This document shows positions 48,287-56,788 of a stretch of DNA of 64,000 bases, piece after piece. The translations under genes and the position numbers were made by a program. Position 1 is the first letter of the stretch, and each line of letters opens with the position of its first letter. A model generated the notes under the pieces. It saw nothing but the letters and a program-made list of their open reading frames with translations, searched no databases and was not told the origin of the DNA. The DNA is from Streptomyces sp. NBC_00443. Its GTDB lineage: Bacteria; Actinomycetota; Actinomycetes; Streptomycetales; Streptomycetaceae. The stretch covers positions 8,680,001-8,744,000 of the forward strand of contig NZ_CP107917.1 in the NCBI RefSeq assembly GCF_036014175.1. Reading direction: 5' to 3'.

Positions 48287-48399
48287 AAAATGAATCGTCT
48301 TAGTGCATCGAGGATACCAGGTCAAGGGATCCGTGATCTTCCGTTTCGCGATCCGGTCTGGCGTCCTGGTCGCCCTTGGGTATATAGATGATTCATCTA
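48287..48399. promoter_or_regulatory. Divergent GntR/crotonase control region with two related operator-like sites
   Basis: TAGATGA-T-TCATCTA (48385-48399) is a perfect inverted repeat upstream of the crotonase. A second, degenerate copy ATGAATCGTCT (48290-48300) lies just upstream of the GntR start and matches 10 of 11 bases of the reverse strand of the first. One site at each divergent gene is typical of autoregulating GntR proteins. Confidence 0.65.
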
Positions 48400-48450
48400 G
48401 CTATAAGGCAATCCAGTGTCCGGCCCCTGGCGCCCGTGGGAGTGACCTCG

Positions 48451-49293
48451 ATGACCGAGAATCCGGCCCCGGTGATCCTCACCGAACTCACCGACGACGG
48501 GGTCATGCTCCTCACCCTCAACCGGCCCGAGCGGCACAACGCCTGGACGCTGGAGATGGAGCTGCTCTACAACGAGCTGTTCGACCGGGCGGAGGCGGAT
48601 CCACGGGTCCGGACGGTGGTTCTCACCGGCGCCGGGCGCAGCTTCTGCCCGGGGATGGACATGAGCGTGCTGGACGGGGCGTCGTCCGGCGCCCGTCCGT
48701 GGCCCACCGGTCAGCTGCCCCCGCGCACCCGCCCCATGACCTTCCCGAAGCCGGTCGTGGCGGCCGTCAACGGCGCCTGCGCGGGCATCGGCTTCAACCA
48801 GGCCCTGATGTGCGACGTCCGCTTCGCCGTGCCGCACGCCAAGTTCGCCGCCGCGTTCAGCGCGCGCGGGCTGGTGGCCGAGGACGGAGTGTCCTGGATC
48901 CTGCCCCGGCTGGTCGGCTACGGCAACGCCACCGATCTGCTGCTGTCCTCGCGCCGTGTCACCGGGGCGGAGGCCTTGGCGATGGGCCTGGTCAACCGCC
49001 TCGCCGAGCCCGACGAACTCCTCCCGGCGGCCCTCGCCTACGCCACCGAGCTGGCCCGCTCGGCCAGCCCGTACGCCATGTCACTCATCAAGCACCAGTT
49101 GGCCGACGACCAAGCGAGGACCTTCACCGAGAGCAGCGCCGGCGCGGCCGCGCTCCTGGCCGTGGCCAAGCAGGCCCCGGACTACCGGGAGGGCGTTCTG
49201 AGTTTCCTCGAGCGCCGGCAGCCGGAGTTCGACGGCCTGGGGGAGAGGGCACCGGAAACGGCCGCGGGCACGGTGCCGGGGCCGGCGTCATGA
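48451..49293 (+). CDS. Enoyl-CoA hydratase/isomerase family protein (crotonase)
   Basis: A 280-residue crotonase paralogous to that at 41730. It has SFCPGMDMSVLDG, NGACAGIGFNQALMCD and SARGLVAEDGVSWILPR, with a single Glu in the LVAED segment. A hydratase or isomerase reaction is likely. ATG 48451 has GGGAG upstream; an in-frame ATG at 48388 lies inside the palindromic operator and is rejected. The C terminus ends in a short Ala/Pro-rich tail. It overlaps the DUF2889 gene by four bases. Confidence 0.88.
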   Translation: MTENPAPVILTELTDDGVMLLTLNRPERHNAWTLEMELLYNELFDRAEADPRVRTVVLTGAGRSFCPGMDMSVLDGASSGARPWPTGQLPPRTRPMTFPKPVVAAVNGACAGIGFNQALMCDVRFAVPHAKFAAAFSARGLVAEDGVSWILPRLVGYGNATDLLLSSRRVTGAEALAMGLVNRLAEPDELLPAALAYATELARSASPYAMSLIKHQLADDQARTFTESSAGAAALLAVAKQAPDYREGVLSFLERRQPEFDGLGERAPETAAGTVPGPAS

Positions 49294-49868
49294 CGCCTTC
49301 CGAAGTCCCGTTGCACCGCCGCACGATCACCGTCACCGCGTATGAGGCGGCGGCCGGTGAGATCTCCGTCGAGGCGGACTTGTGCGACGAGCGCCCCTGG
49401 GAGGAGCCGCCGGGCGGGGCTGTGCACCGGATGGTGCTGACGGTGCGGATCCGCCTCGCCGACATGGTGATCACGGCCGCCGACGCCGAGATGCGGACCT
49501 TTCCGCACGCCGAGTGCCCTCTGATCAACCCGGTCTTCGACGGGCTCGTCGGGCTCGGCGTGGCCGCCGGGTACAACCGGGCGATCCAGGAGCGCTTCCG
49601 GGGCGTTGCGGGCTGCTCCCACCTCCACGAGCTGACCCGGGTACTCGGCCCGGCGGTGGTGCAGGCGGCCATGTCGGCCAACGCGCGGCGCCGTGCCGCG
49701 GGCGAGCCCTCCAACGGCCCGCGCGCCACGGCCGGAGTGCTGAACAGCTGCCACATCTGGGCGCCGGACGGCGTGGGCCTGCGCAAACTCGACCTGGGCT
49801 GGCGCCCCGGGACCGGACCGCGCCCGGTCCCGGAGCTGAGGACCTTCGAGCGGCCTACGGGGTCGTGA
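49290..49868 (+). CDS. DUF2889 domain protein
   Basis: A 192-residue protein I recognise as DUF2889, whose function is unknown. The typical layout is present: HRRTITVTAYEAA, LCDERPWEEPPGG, AVHRMVLTVRIRL, an FPHAECP box and GCSHLHELTR. Conserved His and Cys residues (HAEC, GCSHLHE) could bind metal. It is often found with acyl-CoA metabolic genes, as here. It overlaps the crotonase stop by four bases and the converging acyl-CoA dehydrogenase by 14 bp. Confidence 0.82.
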   Translation: MTPSEVPLHRRTITVTAYEAAAGEISVEADLCDERPWEEPPGGAVHRMVLTVRIRLADMVITAADAEMRTFPHAECPLINPVFDGLVGLGVAAGYNRAIQERFRGVAGCSHLHELTRVLGPAVVQAAMSANARRRAAGEPSNGPRATAGVLNSCHIWAPDGVGLRKLDLGWRPGTGPRPVPELRTFERPTGS

Positions 49869-51081
49869 GGCGCGGCTCTCGCGGCAGCCCCAGCACCTTC
49901 TCCGCGAGGATGTTCCGCTGCACCTGTGAGGTGCCCGCGTAGATCGTGCCCGAGCGGGCGATCAGATACGTCGTCGACCAGGACGCCGAGGAGTTCGCGG
50001 CGCCGGGATCGTCCGTCCGGTAGGTGCGCAGCGGTGGCCGGCCGGCCGGTACCTGGGCGTGCATGCCCATGATGTCCATCGCCAGATCGGTGACCTCGGT
50101 GTGGTACTCGCTCCAGTACAGCTTGGCGATCGAGGACTCGGGGCCCGGCTGGGCGCCTTTCAGCCAGCCGGTGAGAATCCGGTAGCCGAGGCAGCGCATG
50201 ATCTCGACCTTGGACCAGCACCAGGCGATCCGCTGCCGGATGACCGGGTCCTGGTCCTTGCCGTACTGGCGCGCCAGCTCCACCAGCCGCTCCACCTCCG
50301 CCCGGAACAGGATCGGGTTGGTCGCCGCCTCCTCCCCGCGTTCGACGCCCAGCAGGCTCTGGGCGACGGTCCAGCCGTTGTCGACGCCGCCGACGACGAG
50401 GTCGGCGCGGGTGCGGGCGCCGTCGAAGAAGACCTCGTTGAAGTGCAGTTGCCCGCTCATCATGCGGAACGGCCTTACCTCGACGCCGGGCTGGTCGAGC
50501 GGGACCAGGAGGAAGGAGATGCCGCGGTGCTTCGACGCGTCCCGGTTCGTGCGGGCCAGGACGAAGATCCAGTCGCTGTGATGGGCTCCGGACGTCCACA
50601 CCTTCTGGCCGTCGAGCACCCACTCGTCACCGTCCAGTACGGCTCGTGTGGTCAGTGAGGCGAGGTCCGAACCCGCATCCGGCTCCGAGTACCCCTGGCA
50701 CCAGGTGTCCTCGCCGCTGAGGATGCGGGGGAGGAAGCGGCTCTTCTGCTCCTGCGTGCCCCACCGCAGCAGCGTGTGCGCCAGCATCTTCACGCCGAAG
50801 GTGTCCTGCGGCAGCCCGAACGGCACGCCGGCCAGGGCGAGTTCCTCCATGAGGACGACCTGGTGCAGCTTGGACAGACCGCGGCCGCCGTACGGCTCGG
50901 GCCAGGTGAGGGACAGATAACCGCGCTCGACGAGTCGTCGGCGCCAGTCCCGGGCGAAGGCCCATGCCGCGTCCTCGTCCAGGGCGCCGATGCCCTTCCA
51001 GTCCGGCGGCAGGCTCTCGGCGAGGAAGGCCCCGACCTCGGCGCGGAACGTCTCGGTCTCCGGGGGATAGCTGATATCCAC
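49855..51081 (-). CDS. Acyl-CoA dehydrogenase, catalytic-type subunit without adjacent partner
   Basis: A 408-residue acyl-CoA dehydrogenase with GYSEPDAGSDLASL, WVLDGQKVWTS and YAGTSQVQRNILAEKVLGLP. The likely base is the Glu of GVERG (about 253). It matches the catalytic subunits at 11964 and 37309, but no partner-type gene lies next to it. The orphan partner at 28541-29677 could complete it. It is the only gene of its leftward unit, starting from an island shared with the SDR/thiolase operon, which places it under the same control as that operon. Confidence 0.93.
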   Translation of the reverse strand: MDISYPPETETFRAEVGAFLAESLPPDWKGIGALDEDAAWAFARDWRRRLVERGYLSLTWPEPYGGRGLSKLHQVVLMEELALAGVPFGLPQDTFGVKMLAHTLLRWGTQEQKSRFLPRILSGEDTWCQGYSEPDAGSDLASLTTRAVLDGDEWVLDGQKVWTSGAHHSDWIFVLARTNRDASKHRGISFLLVPLDQPGVEVRPFRMMSGQLHFNEVFFDGARTRADLVVGGVDNGWTVAQSLLGVERGEEAATNPILFRAEVERLVELARQYGKDQDPVIRQRIAWCWSKVEIMRCLGYRILTGWLKGAQPGPESSIAKLYWSEYHTEVTDLAMDIMGMHAQVPAGRPPLRTYRTDDPGAANSSASWSTTYLIARSGTIYAGTSQVQRNILAEKVLGLPREPRLTTP

Positions 51082-51171
51082 CTGTGCTCGCTCCTCCTCC
51101 GGCCAGGCACCCGAGGTGTCCGGACCGCCCGCACCGCTCGTCCGGCCGCACGTCTCGCGACCGATCGCTGT

Positions 51172-51206
51172 ATTGATTGTTTCAGCATAATAGGTTATCT
51201 ATTTAA
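51172..51206 (+). promoter_or_regulatory. Predicted promoter/operator, near-identical to the 22.0-kb element
   Basis: A 35-nt block matches 21977-22011 at 31 positions, including 18 identical (51189-51206). TTGATT (51173-51178) and TATCTA (51196-51201) are 17 bp apart, and the -10 again lies within an imperfect inverted repeat. It is 32 bp upstream of the SDR start at 51238 and within the divergent gap to the acyl-CoA dehydrogenase. Confidence 0.72.
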
Positions 51207-51237
51207 CTGGAATAGCGTCGAGTCGGGACGGGCTGAC

Positions 51238-51984
51238 ATGGGACTGCTGGACGGCCGGAACGCGGTGATCACCGGCGGCGCACAGGGCATCGGCTACGAG
51301 ATCGCCGGCGTCCTCGGCGACGCGGGCGCACGGATCGTCCTCGGCGACATCAACGAGGAGGCCGCGGCAGAGGCCGCCGCACGCCTCGCCGAGAACGGCG
51401 TCGCCGCCACCGCGCTGCGCTGCGACGTCACCGACGAGCACGAGGTCGCCGCCCTCGTCGCCCACTGCTCCGAGACGTTCGGCCCGGTCGGCGTCATGGT
51501 CAACAACGCCGGTATCACCCGGGACGCGACCCTGCGCAAGATGCCCGCCGCCGACTTCCGTGCCGTCGTCGACGTCCACCTCACCGGCGCCTGGAACGGA
51601 ACGCGGTACGCCGCCGAGTCGATGCGGGCGCACGGCCAGGGCGGCAGCATCGTCAACATCTCCTCCATCGCCGGCAAGGTCGGCAACTTCGGCCAGACGA
51701 ACTACAGCGCAGCCAAGGCCGGCCTCGTCGGCCTCACCAAGGCCTCCGCCAAAGAGCTCGCCAAGGCGGGCATCCGCGTCAACGCCGTACAGCCCGGCCT
51801 GATCCGCACCACCATGACCGAGGCCATGCCCCCGGCCGCCTGGGACGCGAAGCTCGCCGAGATCCCGCTGGGCCGCGCGGGCGAACCCGCCGAGGTCGCC
51901 CAGGTCGTGCTCTTCCTGGCCTGCGACATGGCGAGCTACATCACCGGAGCCGTGGTCGAGGTGACCGGTGGCCGGTACATGTGA
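51238..51984 (+). CDS. SDR oxidoreductase, FabG-like 3-oxoacyl reductase/3-hydroxyacyl dehydrogenase
   Basis: A 248-residue classical SDR with TGGAQGIG (about 12-19), NNAGITRDATLRKM, ISSIAGKVGNFGQTNYSAAKAG with the catalytic Tyr/Lys, and YITGAVVEVTGGRYM at the end. The NAGITRD word is typical of FabG and PhaB enzymes acting on 3-oxoacyl thioesters. In this operon, followed by two thiolases, it likely oxidises 3-hydroxyacyl-CoA. It is the first gene after the 51.2-kb promoter. Confidence 0.92.
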   Translation: MGLLDGRNAVITGGAQGIGYEIAGVLGDAGARIVLGDINEEAAAEAAARLAENGVAATALRCDVTDEHEVAALVAHCSETFGPVGVMVNNAGITRDATLRKMPAADFRAVVDVHLTGAWNGTRYAAESMRAHGQGGSIVNISSIAGKVGNFGQTNYSAAKAGLVGLTKASAKELAKAGIRVNAVQPGLIRTTMTEAMPPAAWDAKLAEIPLGRAGEPAEVAQVVLFLACDMASYITGAVVEVTGGRYM

Positions 51985-52026
51985 GCTCCCTGCACACCCT
52001 GCACCCGCTGACGAAAGGCACGACGG

Positions 52027-53258
52027 ATGCGCGACGCGGTGATCTGCGAACCGATACGGACCCCGGTCGGCGGCTACGGCGGAGTCTTCCGTGACGTCAC
52101 CGCGGCTCAGCTCGCGGCGACCGTCGTACGAGCCGTCCTGGACCGCACCGGCGTCCCGCCGACCGCCGTCGACGACGTGCTCCTCGGCCAGTGCTACCCC
52201 AACGGCGAGGCCCCGGCCATCGGCCGCGTCGCCGCCCTGGATGCCAGACTGCCCGTCGAGGTGCCCGGACTCCAGATCGACCGCCGCTGCGGCTCCGGGC
52301 TCCAGGCGATCATCACCGCGGCGATGCAGGTGCAGACCGGCGCGAGCGACCTTGTCCTCGCCGGTGGCGTCGAGTCGATGAGCCAGGCCGAGTTCTACAC
52401 CACCGACGTCCGCTGGGGCGTGCGCGGCGCGGGCACCACGCTGCACGACCGGCTGGCACGCGGCCGGGTCACCTCCGGCGGCGTCAACCACCCGGTCACC
52501 GGGGGCATGCTGGAGACCGCCGAGAACCTGCGACGCACGTACGGCATCCCACGCGAGGAGCAGGACCGACTCGCCCTGCGCTCCCACGAGAGGGCCGTGG
52601 CCGCACAGCGGGAAGGCCGGTTCGCCGACGAGATCGTTCCCGTCACCGTACGGACGCGGAAGGGCGAGACGGTCGTCGGCACGGACGAACACCCGCGCCC
52701 CGACTCCTCGTCGGAGAAACTCGCCCAGCTGCGCCCGGTGCTGGGCCGCCAGGACCCTCAGGCCACCGTCACCGCCGGGAACGCCAGCGGCCAGAACGAC
52801 GGCGCCGCCCTGTGCATCGTCACCCACCCCGAACGCGCCGCCGAACTCGGACTGCGCCCCTGGGCCGCCTGGTCTCCTGGGCCGTGGTCGGGGTACCGCC
52901 CGAGACGATGGGCATCGGGCCCGTACCCGCCACGGCCAGGGCCCTGGAGAGGGCCGGGCTGAAGCTCGCCGACATGGACCTGATCGAGCTGAACGAGGCC
53001 TTCGCCGCCCAGGTGCTGGCCTGCACCCGCGAATGGGCCCTGACGGAGGCCGACTTCGAGCGGTTCAACGTCAACGGTTCCGGCATCTCGCTCGGCCACC
53101 CCGTCGGCGCGACCGGCGGCCGCATCCTCGCCACCCTGCTGCGCGAACTGGATCGCCGCCAGGCCCGCTACGGCCTGGAGACCATGTGCCTCGGCGGCGG
53201 CCAGGGCCTGGCAGCCATCTTCGAACGAACCGGCAACGACGCTCTTGGAGGCCGCTGA
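52027..53258 (+). pseudogene. Acetyl-CoA C-acyltransferase (classical thiolase) with a -1 frameshift at 52857-52860
   Basis: A classical degradative thiolase, apart from one break. From ATG 52027 the frame shows EPIRTPVGGYGG and the nucleophile RCGSGLQAI. It continues to AELGLRP and is then lost. The rest is in another frame to 53258 and contains LNEAFAAQVLA, ISLGHPVGATGGR and CLGGGQGLA, the remaining catalytic His and Cys. One base missing from CCCC at 52857-52860 joins them into about 410 residues. All catalytic residues are otherwise intact, so a sequencing error is quite possible; if real, the gene is inactive. It overlaps the next gene by one base. Confidence 0.88.
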
Positions 53259-54700
53259 TGCCAGGACTGATCGCGTACGGCGCCCACGTGCCGTATCACC
53301 GCCTCGCGCGGGCCGATGTCGCCGCGACGCTCGGAACTCCGGCGGGCAAGGGGACGAGGGCGGTCGCGGGATACGACGAGGACACCACGTCCATGGCCGT
53401 CGAGGCGGCCCGGACGGCCCTGGCCCGCGACTGCCTGCGCCCCCGCGTCGGACAGCTCTTCCTCGCCACCGCCGCACCCGCCTACCTCGACAAGACCAAC
53501 GCGACCGCCGTCCACGCCGCGCTCCGCCTCGACGAGCACGTACTCGCCCTCGACATGGCCGGCTCCGTACGCTCCGGACTCGGCGCTCTGGTCACAGCCG
53601 CCCGCTCCGCGGTGCCGACCCTGGCCGTCCTGTCGGACCTGCGCACCGGGCTGCCCGGCGGCACCGACGAGATCGCGGGCGGCGACGGCGCGGCGGCGTT
53701 CGTCTTCGGCGGCCACCGCAACGGAGCCCCCGTCCTCGCGGAACTGCTCGCCCACGACACCGTCAGCGACGAGATCCTCGAACGCTGGCGCCTGCCCGGC
53801 GCCTCCGCCTCCCGCGTCTGGGAGGAGCGTTTCGCCGAGGAGATCTACGTATCCCTCGCGGACAAGGCGCTCAGCGCCGCCCTCGACCAGGCGGGGCTCA
53901 AGCGCGAGGCCATCGACCACCTCGTCGTCTCCGGCCTGCACACGCGCGCATGCGCGGCGGTACGTAGGGCGGCGGGCACCCGACCGGAGGCGGTCACCCC
54001 CGACCTCACCGCGGCCATCGGAAACGCCGGCACCGCACAGCCGGGCCTGCTGCTCGCCGACGTCCTCGACCGCGCCGCACCCGGCGAGACCATCGCGCTC
54101 GTCGTACTCGGCGACGGCGCCGGAGCCCTCCTGCTGCGCACCACCGACGCGCTCCCCGCCCACCGCAGCGCCCGCCCGGTCGCCGCGCAGATCGCCGCGG
54201 GCAGTGCACCGATGCCGTACGCCACGTACCTCTCCTGGCGCGGCATGCTCGACCGCGAACCACCCCGGCGACCGGACCCCGAGCCGCCCTACGCGCCGCC
54301 CGCCCATCGCCGCACCGCCTGGAAGTACGGCTTCGTCGCCTCCCGCTGCGAGAAGTGCGGCACCCGGCATCTGCCGCCGGACCGGGTGTGCACGTCCTGC
54401 CGGAGCGTGGACGCCATGGCTGACGAACCGATGGAGCACGTACTCGGTACGGTCGCCACGTTCACCGTCGACCGGCTGGCCCTCACGCCGAGCCCGCCGA
54501 TGCTCGTCGTGGTCGTCGACTACGACGGCGGCGGCCGGTTCCGCTGCCAGCTGACCGACGCGACCGAGGCCGACGCCGCCATCGGGGCCCGGATCGAGAT
54601 GACGTTCCGGCGGACCGTCACGGCCGCCGGCGTCCACAACTACTTCTGGAAGGCCCGGCCCGTGCGCGCGGGCGGCGAGACCGAGGAGACACACGGATGA
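53258..54700 (+). CDS. HMG-CoA synthase/KAS III-like domain fused to a DUF35 zinc-ribbon/OB domain
   Basis: A 480-residue fusion. Residues about 1-330 follow the HMG-CoA synthase/KAS III fold (VGQLFLATAAPAYLDKTNA, GGDGAAAFVFGG, AIGNAGTAQPGLLLAD). The catalytic Cys is missing: the usual ACxGG site reads AGSVRSG. Residues about 365-475 form a DUF35 module with CEKCG ... CTSC zinc ligands and an OB fold. It probably does not condense acyl groups and may hold CoA substrates or scaffold the thiolase next door. Its ATG overlaps the frameshifted thiolase stop, and its stop overlaps the next thiolase by four bases. Confidence 0.87.
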   Translation: MPGLIAYGAHVPYHRLARADVAATLGTPAGKGTRAVAGYDEDTTSMAVEAARTALARDCLRPRVGQLFLATAAPAYLDKTNATAVHAALRLDEHVLALDMAGSVRSGLGALVTAARSAVPTLAVLSDLRTGLPGGTDEIAGGDGAAAFVFGGHRNGAPVLAELLAHDTVSDEILERWRLPGASASRVWEERFAEEIYVSLADKALSAALDQAGLKREAIDHLVVSGLHTRACAAVRRAAGTRPEAVTPDLTAAIGNAGTAQPGLLLADVLDRAAPGETIALVVLGDGAGALLLRTTDALPAHRSARPVAAQIAAGSAPMPYATYLSWRGMLDREPPRRPDPEPPYAPPAHRRTAWKYGFVASRCEKCGTRHLPPDRVCTSCRSVDAMADEPMEHVLGTVATFTVDRLALTPSPPMLVVVVDYDGGGRFRCQLTDATEADAAIGARIEMTFRRTVTAAGVHNYFWKARPVRAGGETEETHG

Positions 54701-55905
54701 GCTCGCACGGAATCCGGGACCGGGTGGCGATCGTCGGCATGGGCTGCACGCCCTTCGGCGAACACTGGACCCGCTCGGCCGACGATCTGCTCGTGGACGC
54801 CGTGGGCGACGCGGTCACCTCGGCCGGCATCACGATCGACGACATCGACGCGTTCTGGTTCGGCACCCAGGCCTCCGGCGTGTCCGGACTGGCCCTGAGC
54901 CGGACGCTCCACCTCCCCAACAAGCCGGTCACCCGCGTCGAGAACATGTGCGCGACCGGCTCCGAGGCCCTGCGCAACGCCTGCTACGCCGTCGCGTCCG
55001 GGGCATACGACGTGGCCATGGCGGTCGGCGTGGAGAAGCTCAAGGACTCCGGCATGTCCGGGCTGTCCGGCACCGCCATTCCGGGCGCCGGCGACGACAG
55101 CCGCGGCGAGATCACCGCACCGGCCAACTTCTCCCTCCTCGCCCCCGCCTACGCCGCCAAGTACGGGCTCTCCGACGAGGAGATGAAGGACGTCATCACC
55201 CGCATCGCCTGGAAGAACCACGTCAACGGAGCCCGCAACCCCCGCGCCCAGTTCCGCAAGGAGGTGCCGCTGGAGCGCATCCGGTCGGCGCCGGTCATCG
55301 CGGGCATGCTCGGCGTGTTCGACTGCTCCGGAGTCTCCGACGGCTCGGCCGCCGCGATCGTCGTACGCGCCGAGGACGCCTACCAGTACACCGACAGGCC
55401 GATCTTCGTGAAGGCGCTGTCGTTCGTCGCCGGCCCGGCGGACGGGCTCCTCGACCCGGAGTACGACTTCACCACCTTCCCCGAGGTCGTCGCCTCCGCC
55501 GAGGAGGCCTACCGCCAGGCGGGCATCACCGACCCACGTGCCGAACTCGCGCTGGCCGAGGTCCACGACTGCTTCACGCCCACGGAGCTGGTGCTGATGG
55601 AGGACCTCGGCTTCTCCGGACGCGGGCAGGCCTGGAAGGACGTCGCCGGCGGATCGTTCGATCTGGACGGCTCGCTGCCGGTCAATCCGGACGGCGGACT
55701 GAAGGCCTTCGGCCACCCCATCGGGGCCTCGGGCCTTCGCATGATGTTCGAGGCCTGGCTGCAGCTGAGGGGTGAGGCACCGCCCGAGCGGACGGTGTCC
55801 ACACTGGCCGAAGGGCGCTCCCTCGCCCTCACCCACAACCTCGGCGGCGGGCCGGGCGAGTGCGTCTCCTTCGTGTCCGTCGTCGGCAGTGAACTCGCCC
55901 ACTAG
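54697..55905 (+). CDS. SCP-2-type thiolase with complete catalytic set
   Basis: A 402-residue thiolase of the SCP-x/acetyl-CoA acetyltransferase branch. All residues are present: the nucleophile NMCATGSEA (Cys85), VHDCFTPTE, GHPIGASG, and GGGPGECVSF near the end. Thiolytic release of acetyl-CoA or propionyl-CoA from a 3-oxoacyl-CoA is therefore likely. It is the only uninterrupted thiolase in the window with all motifs. An ATGA overlap with the HMGS-like/DUF35 fusion suggests a complex. A FabG-like SDR follows after 16 bp. Confidence 0.94.
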   Translation: MSSHGIRDRVAIVGMGCTPFGEHWTRSADDLLVDAVGDAVTSAGITIDDIDAFWFGTQASGVSGLALSRTLHLPNKPVTRVENMCATGSEALRNACYAVASGAYDVAMAVGVEKLKDSGMSGLSGTAIPGAGDDSRGEITAPANFSLLAPAYAAKYGLSDEEMKDVITRIAWKNHVNGARNPRAQFRKEVPLERIRSAPVIAGMLGVFDCSGVSDGSAAAIVVRAEDAYQYTDRPIFVKALSFVAGPADGLLDPEYDFTTFPEVVASAEEAYRQAGITDPRAELALAEVHDCFTPTELVLMEDLGFSGRGQAWKDVAGGSFDLDGSLPVNPDGGLKAFGHPIGASGLRMMFEAWLQLRGEAPPERTVSTLAEGRSLALTHNLGGGPGECVSFVSVVGSELAH

Positions 55906-55921
55906 GAGAGGGGGTTCAGCC

Positions 55922-56716
55922 ATGGGACGACTCGACGACAAGATCGCCGTCGTCACCGGAGCCGCCTCCGGCATCGGCGCTGCCACGGCCCGCCGCTTGG
56001 CCGCGGAGGGAGCGCACACGGTCGTCGCCGACCTGAACGCGGACGGCGCCAGAGCGGTGACGGAGGAGATCCGCGCCGCCCACGGCTCCGCCACGGCCGT
56101 CACCGTCGACCTGGGCGACATCGACAGCGTGCGGGCCATGGTGGCCGCGGCCGTCGAGACGTACGGCGGACTCGACGTCCTGCACAACAACGCGGCGGCC
56201 ACCCATCTGGCCGCCCGTCAGGACCTCGCCGTCTTGGACGCCGACCCGGCGGTCTGGGACGACACGATGCGGATCAACCTGCGCGGGACGATGGTCGCCA
56301 TCCAGGCCGCCGTCCCGCACATGATCGCCCGTGGCGGCGGCTCGGTCATCAACACCTCGTCCGGCTCCGGCCTCGCGGGCGACCTGCGCAACCCGGCGTA
56401 CGGCGCCTCCAAGGCCGCCCTGATCAACCTCACCCAGTACGTCGCCACCCAGTACGGCAAACAGGGCATCCGCTGCAACGCCATCGCCCCGGGCTTCATC
56501 GTCACGCCGGCCAGCTCCGGCTCCGCCCACGGAGCGATCCGCGAGGCGATGCTGCGTCACCACCTCACCCCGCGTCTGGGCCGGCCGGAGGACGTCGCCT
56601 CGGCGGTGGTCTTCCTCGCCTCCGAGGAGTCCGCCTTCATCACCGGACACACCCTGCGCGTGGACGGCGGGTTGCTGTCCCATCAGCCCTACGTCGCGGA
56701 TCTGCGGGACGCCTGA
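55922..56716 (+). CDS. SDR oxidoreductase
   Basis: A 264-residue classical SDR with TGAASGIG (about 13-20), an Asp at the end of the second strand (VVADLNA) that favours NAD, NNAAATHL, TSSGSGLAGDLRNPAYGASKAA with the catalytic Tyr/Lys, and ITGHTLRVDGGL. GAGAGGGGG lies before ATG 55922. It is the last gene of the five-gene rightward operon, which ends in a strong terminator. It likely oxidises a hydroxy intermediate; the substrate is unknown. Confidence 0.9.
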   Translation: MGRLDDKIAVVTGAASGIGAATARRLAAEGAHTVVADLNADGARAVTEEIRAAHGSATAVTVDLGDIDSVRAMVAAAVETYGGLDVLHNNAAATHLAARQDLAVLDADPAVWDDTMRINLRGTMVAIQAAVPHMIARGGGSVINTSSGSGLAGDLRNPAYGASKAALINLTQYVATQYGKQGIRCNAIAPGFIVTPASSGSAHGAIREAMLRHHLTPRLGRPEDVASAVVFLASEESAFITGHTLRVDGGLLSHQPYVADLRDA

Positions 56717-56723
56717 GACAAGG

Positions 56724-56767
56724 ACGGCCGGGAGGCGCTTCCTCAACGGGAAGCGCCTCCCGGCCGT
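56724..56767. terminator. Strong intrinsic-type bidirectional terminator hairpin
   Basis: A perfect 19-bp inverted repeat (56724-56742 and 56749-56767) with a 6-nt loop lies in the 72-bp gap between converging SDR and livG genes. The stem is very GC-rich (ACGGCCGGGAGGCGCTTCC) and is followed by TTT. It would stop transcription from both sides. It is the only convincing terminator in the window. Confidence 0.9.
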
Positions 56768-56788
56768 TTCCGAGACCTCCGAGCCCGT

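Noticed and set aside
48388..48450. Upstream ATG start for the crotonase at 48388
   Set aside because: It lies within the palindromic operator, lacks a ribosome site, and the extra residues have no homology; ATG 48451 is better supported.
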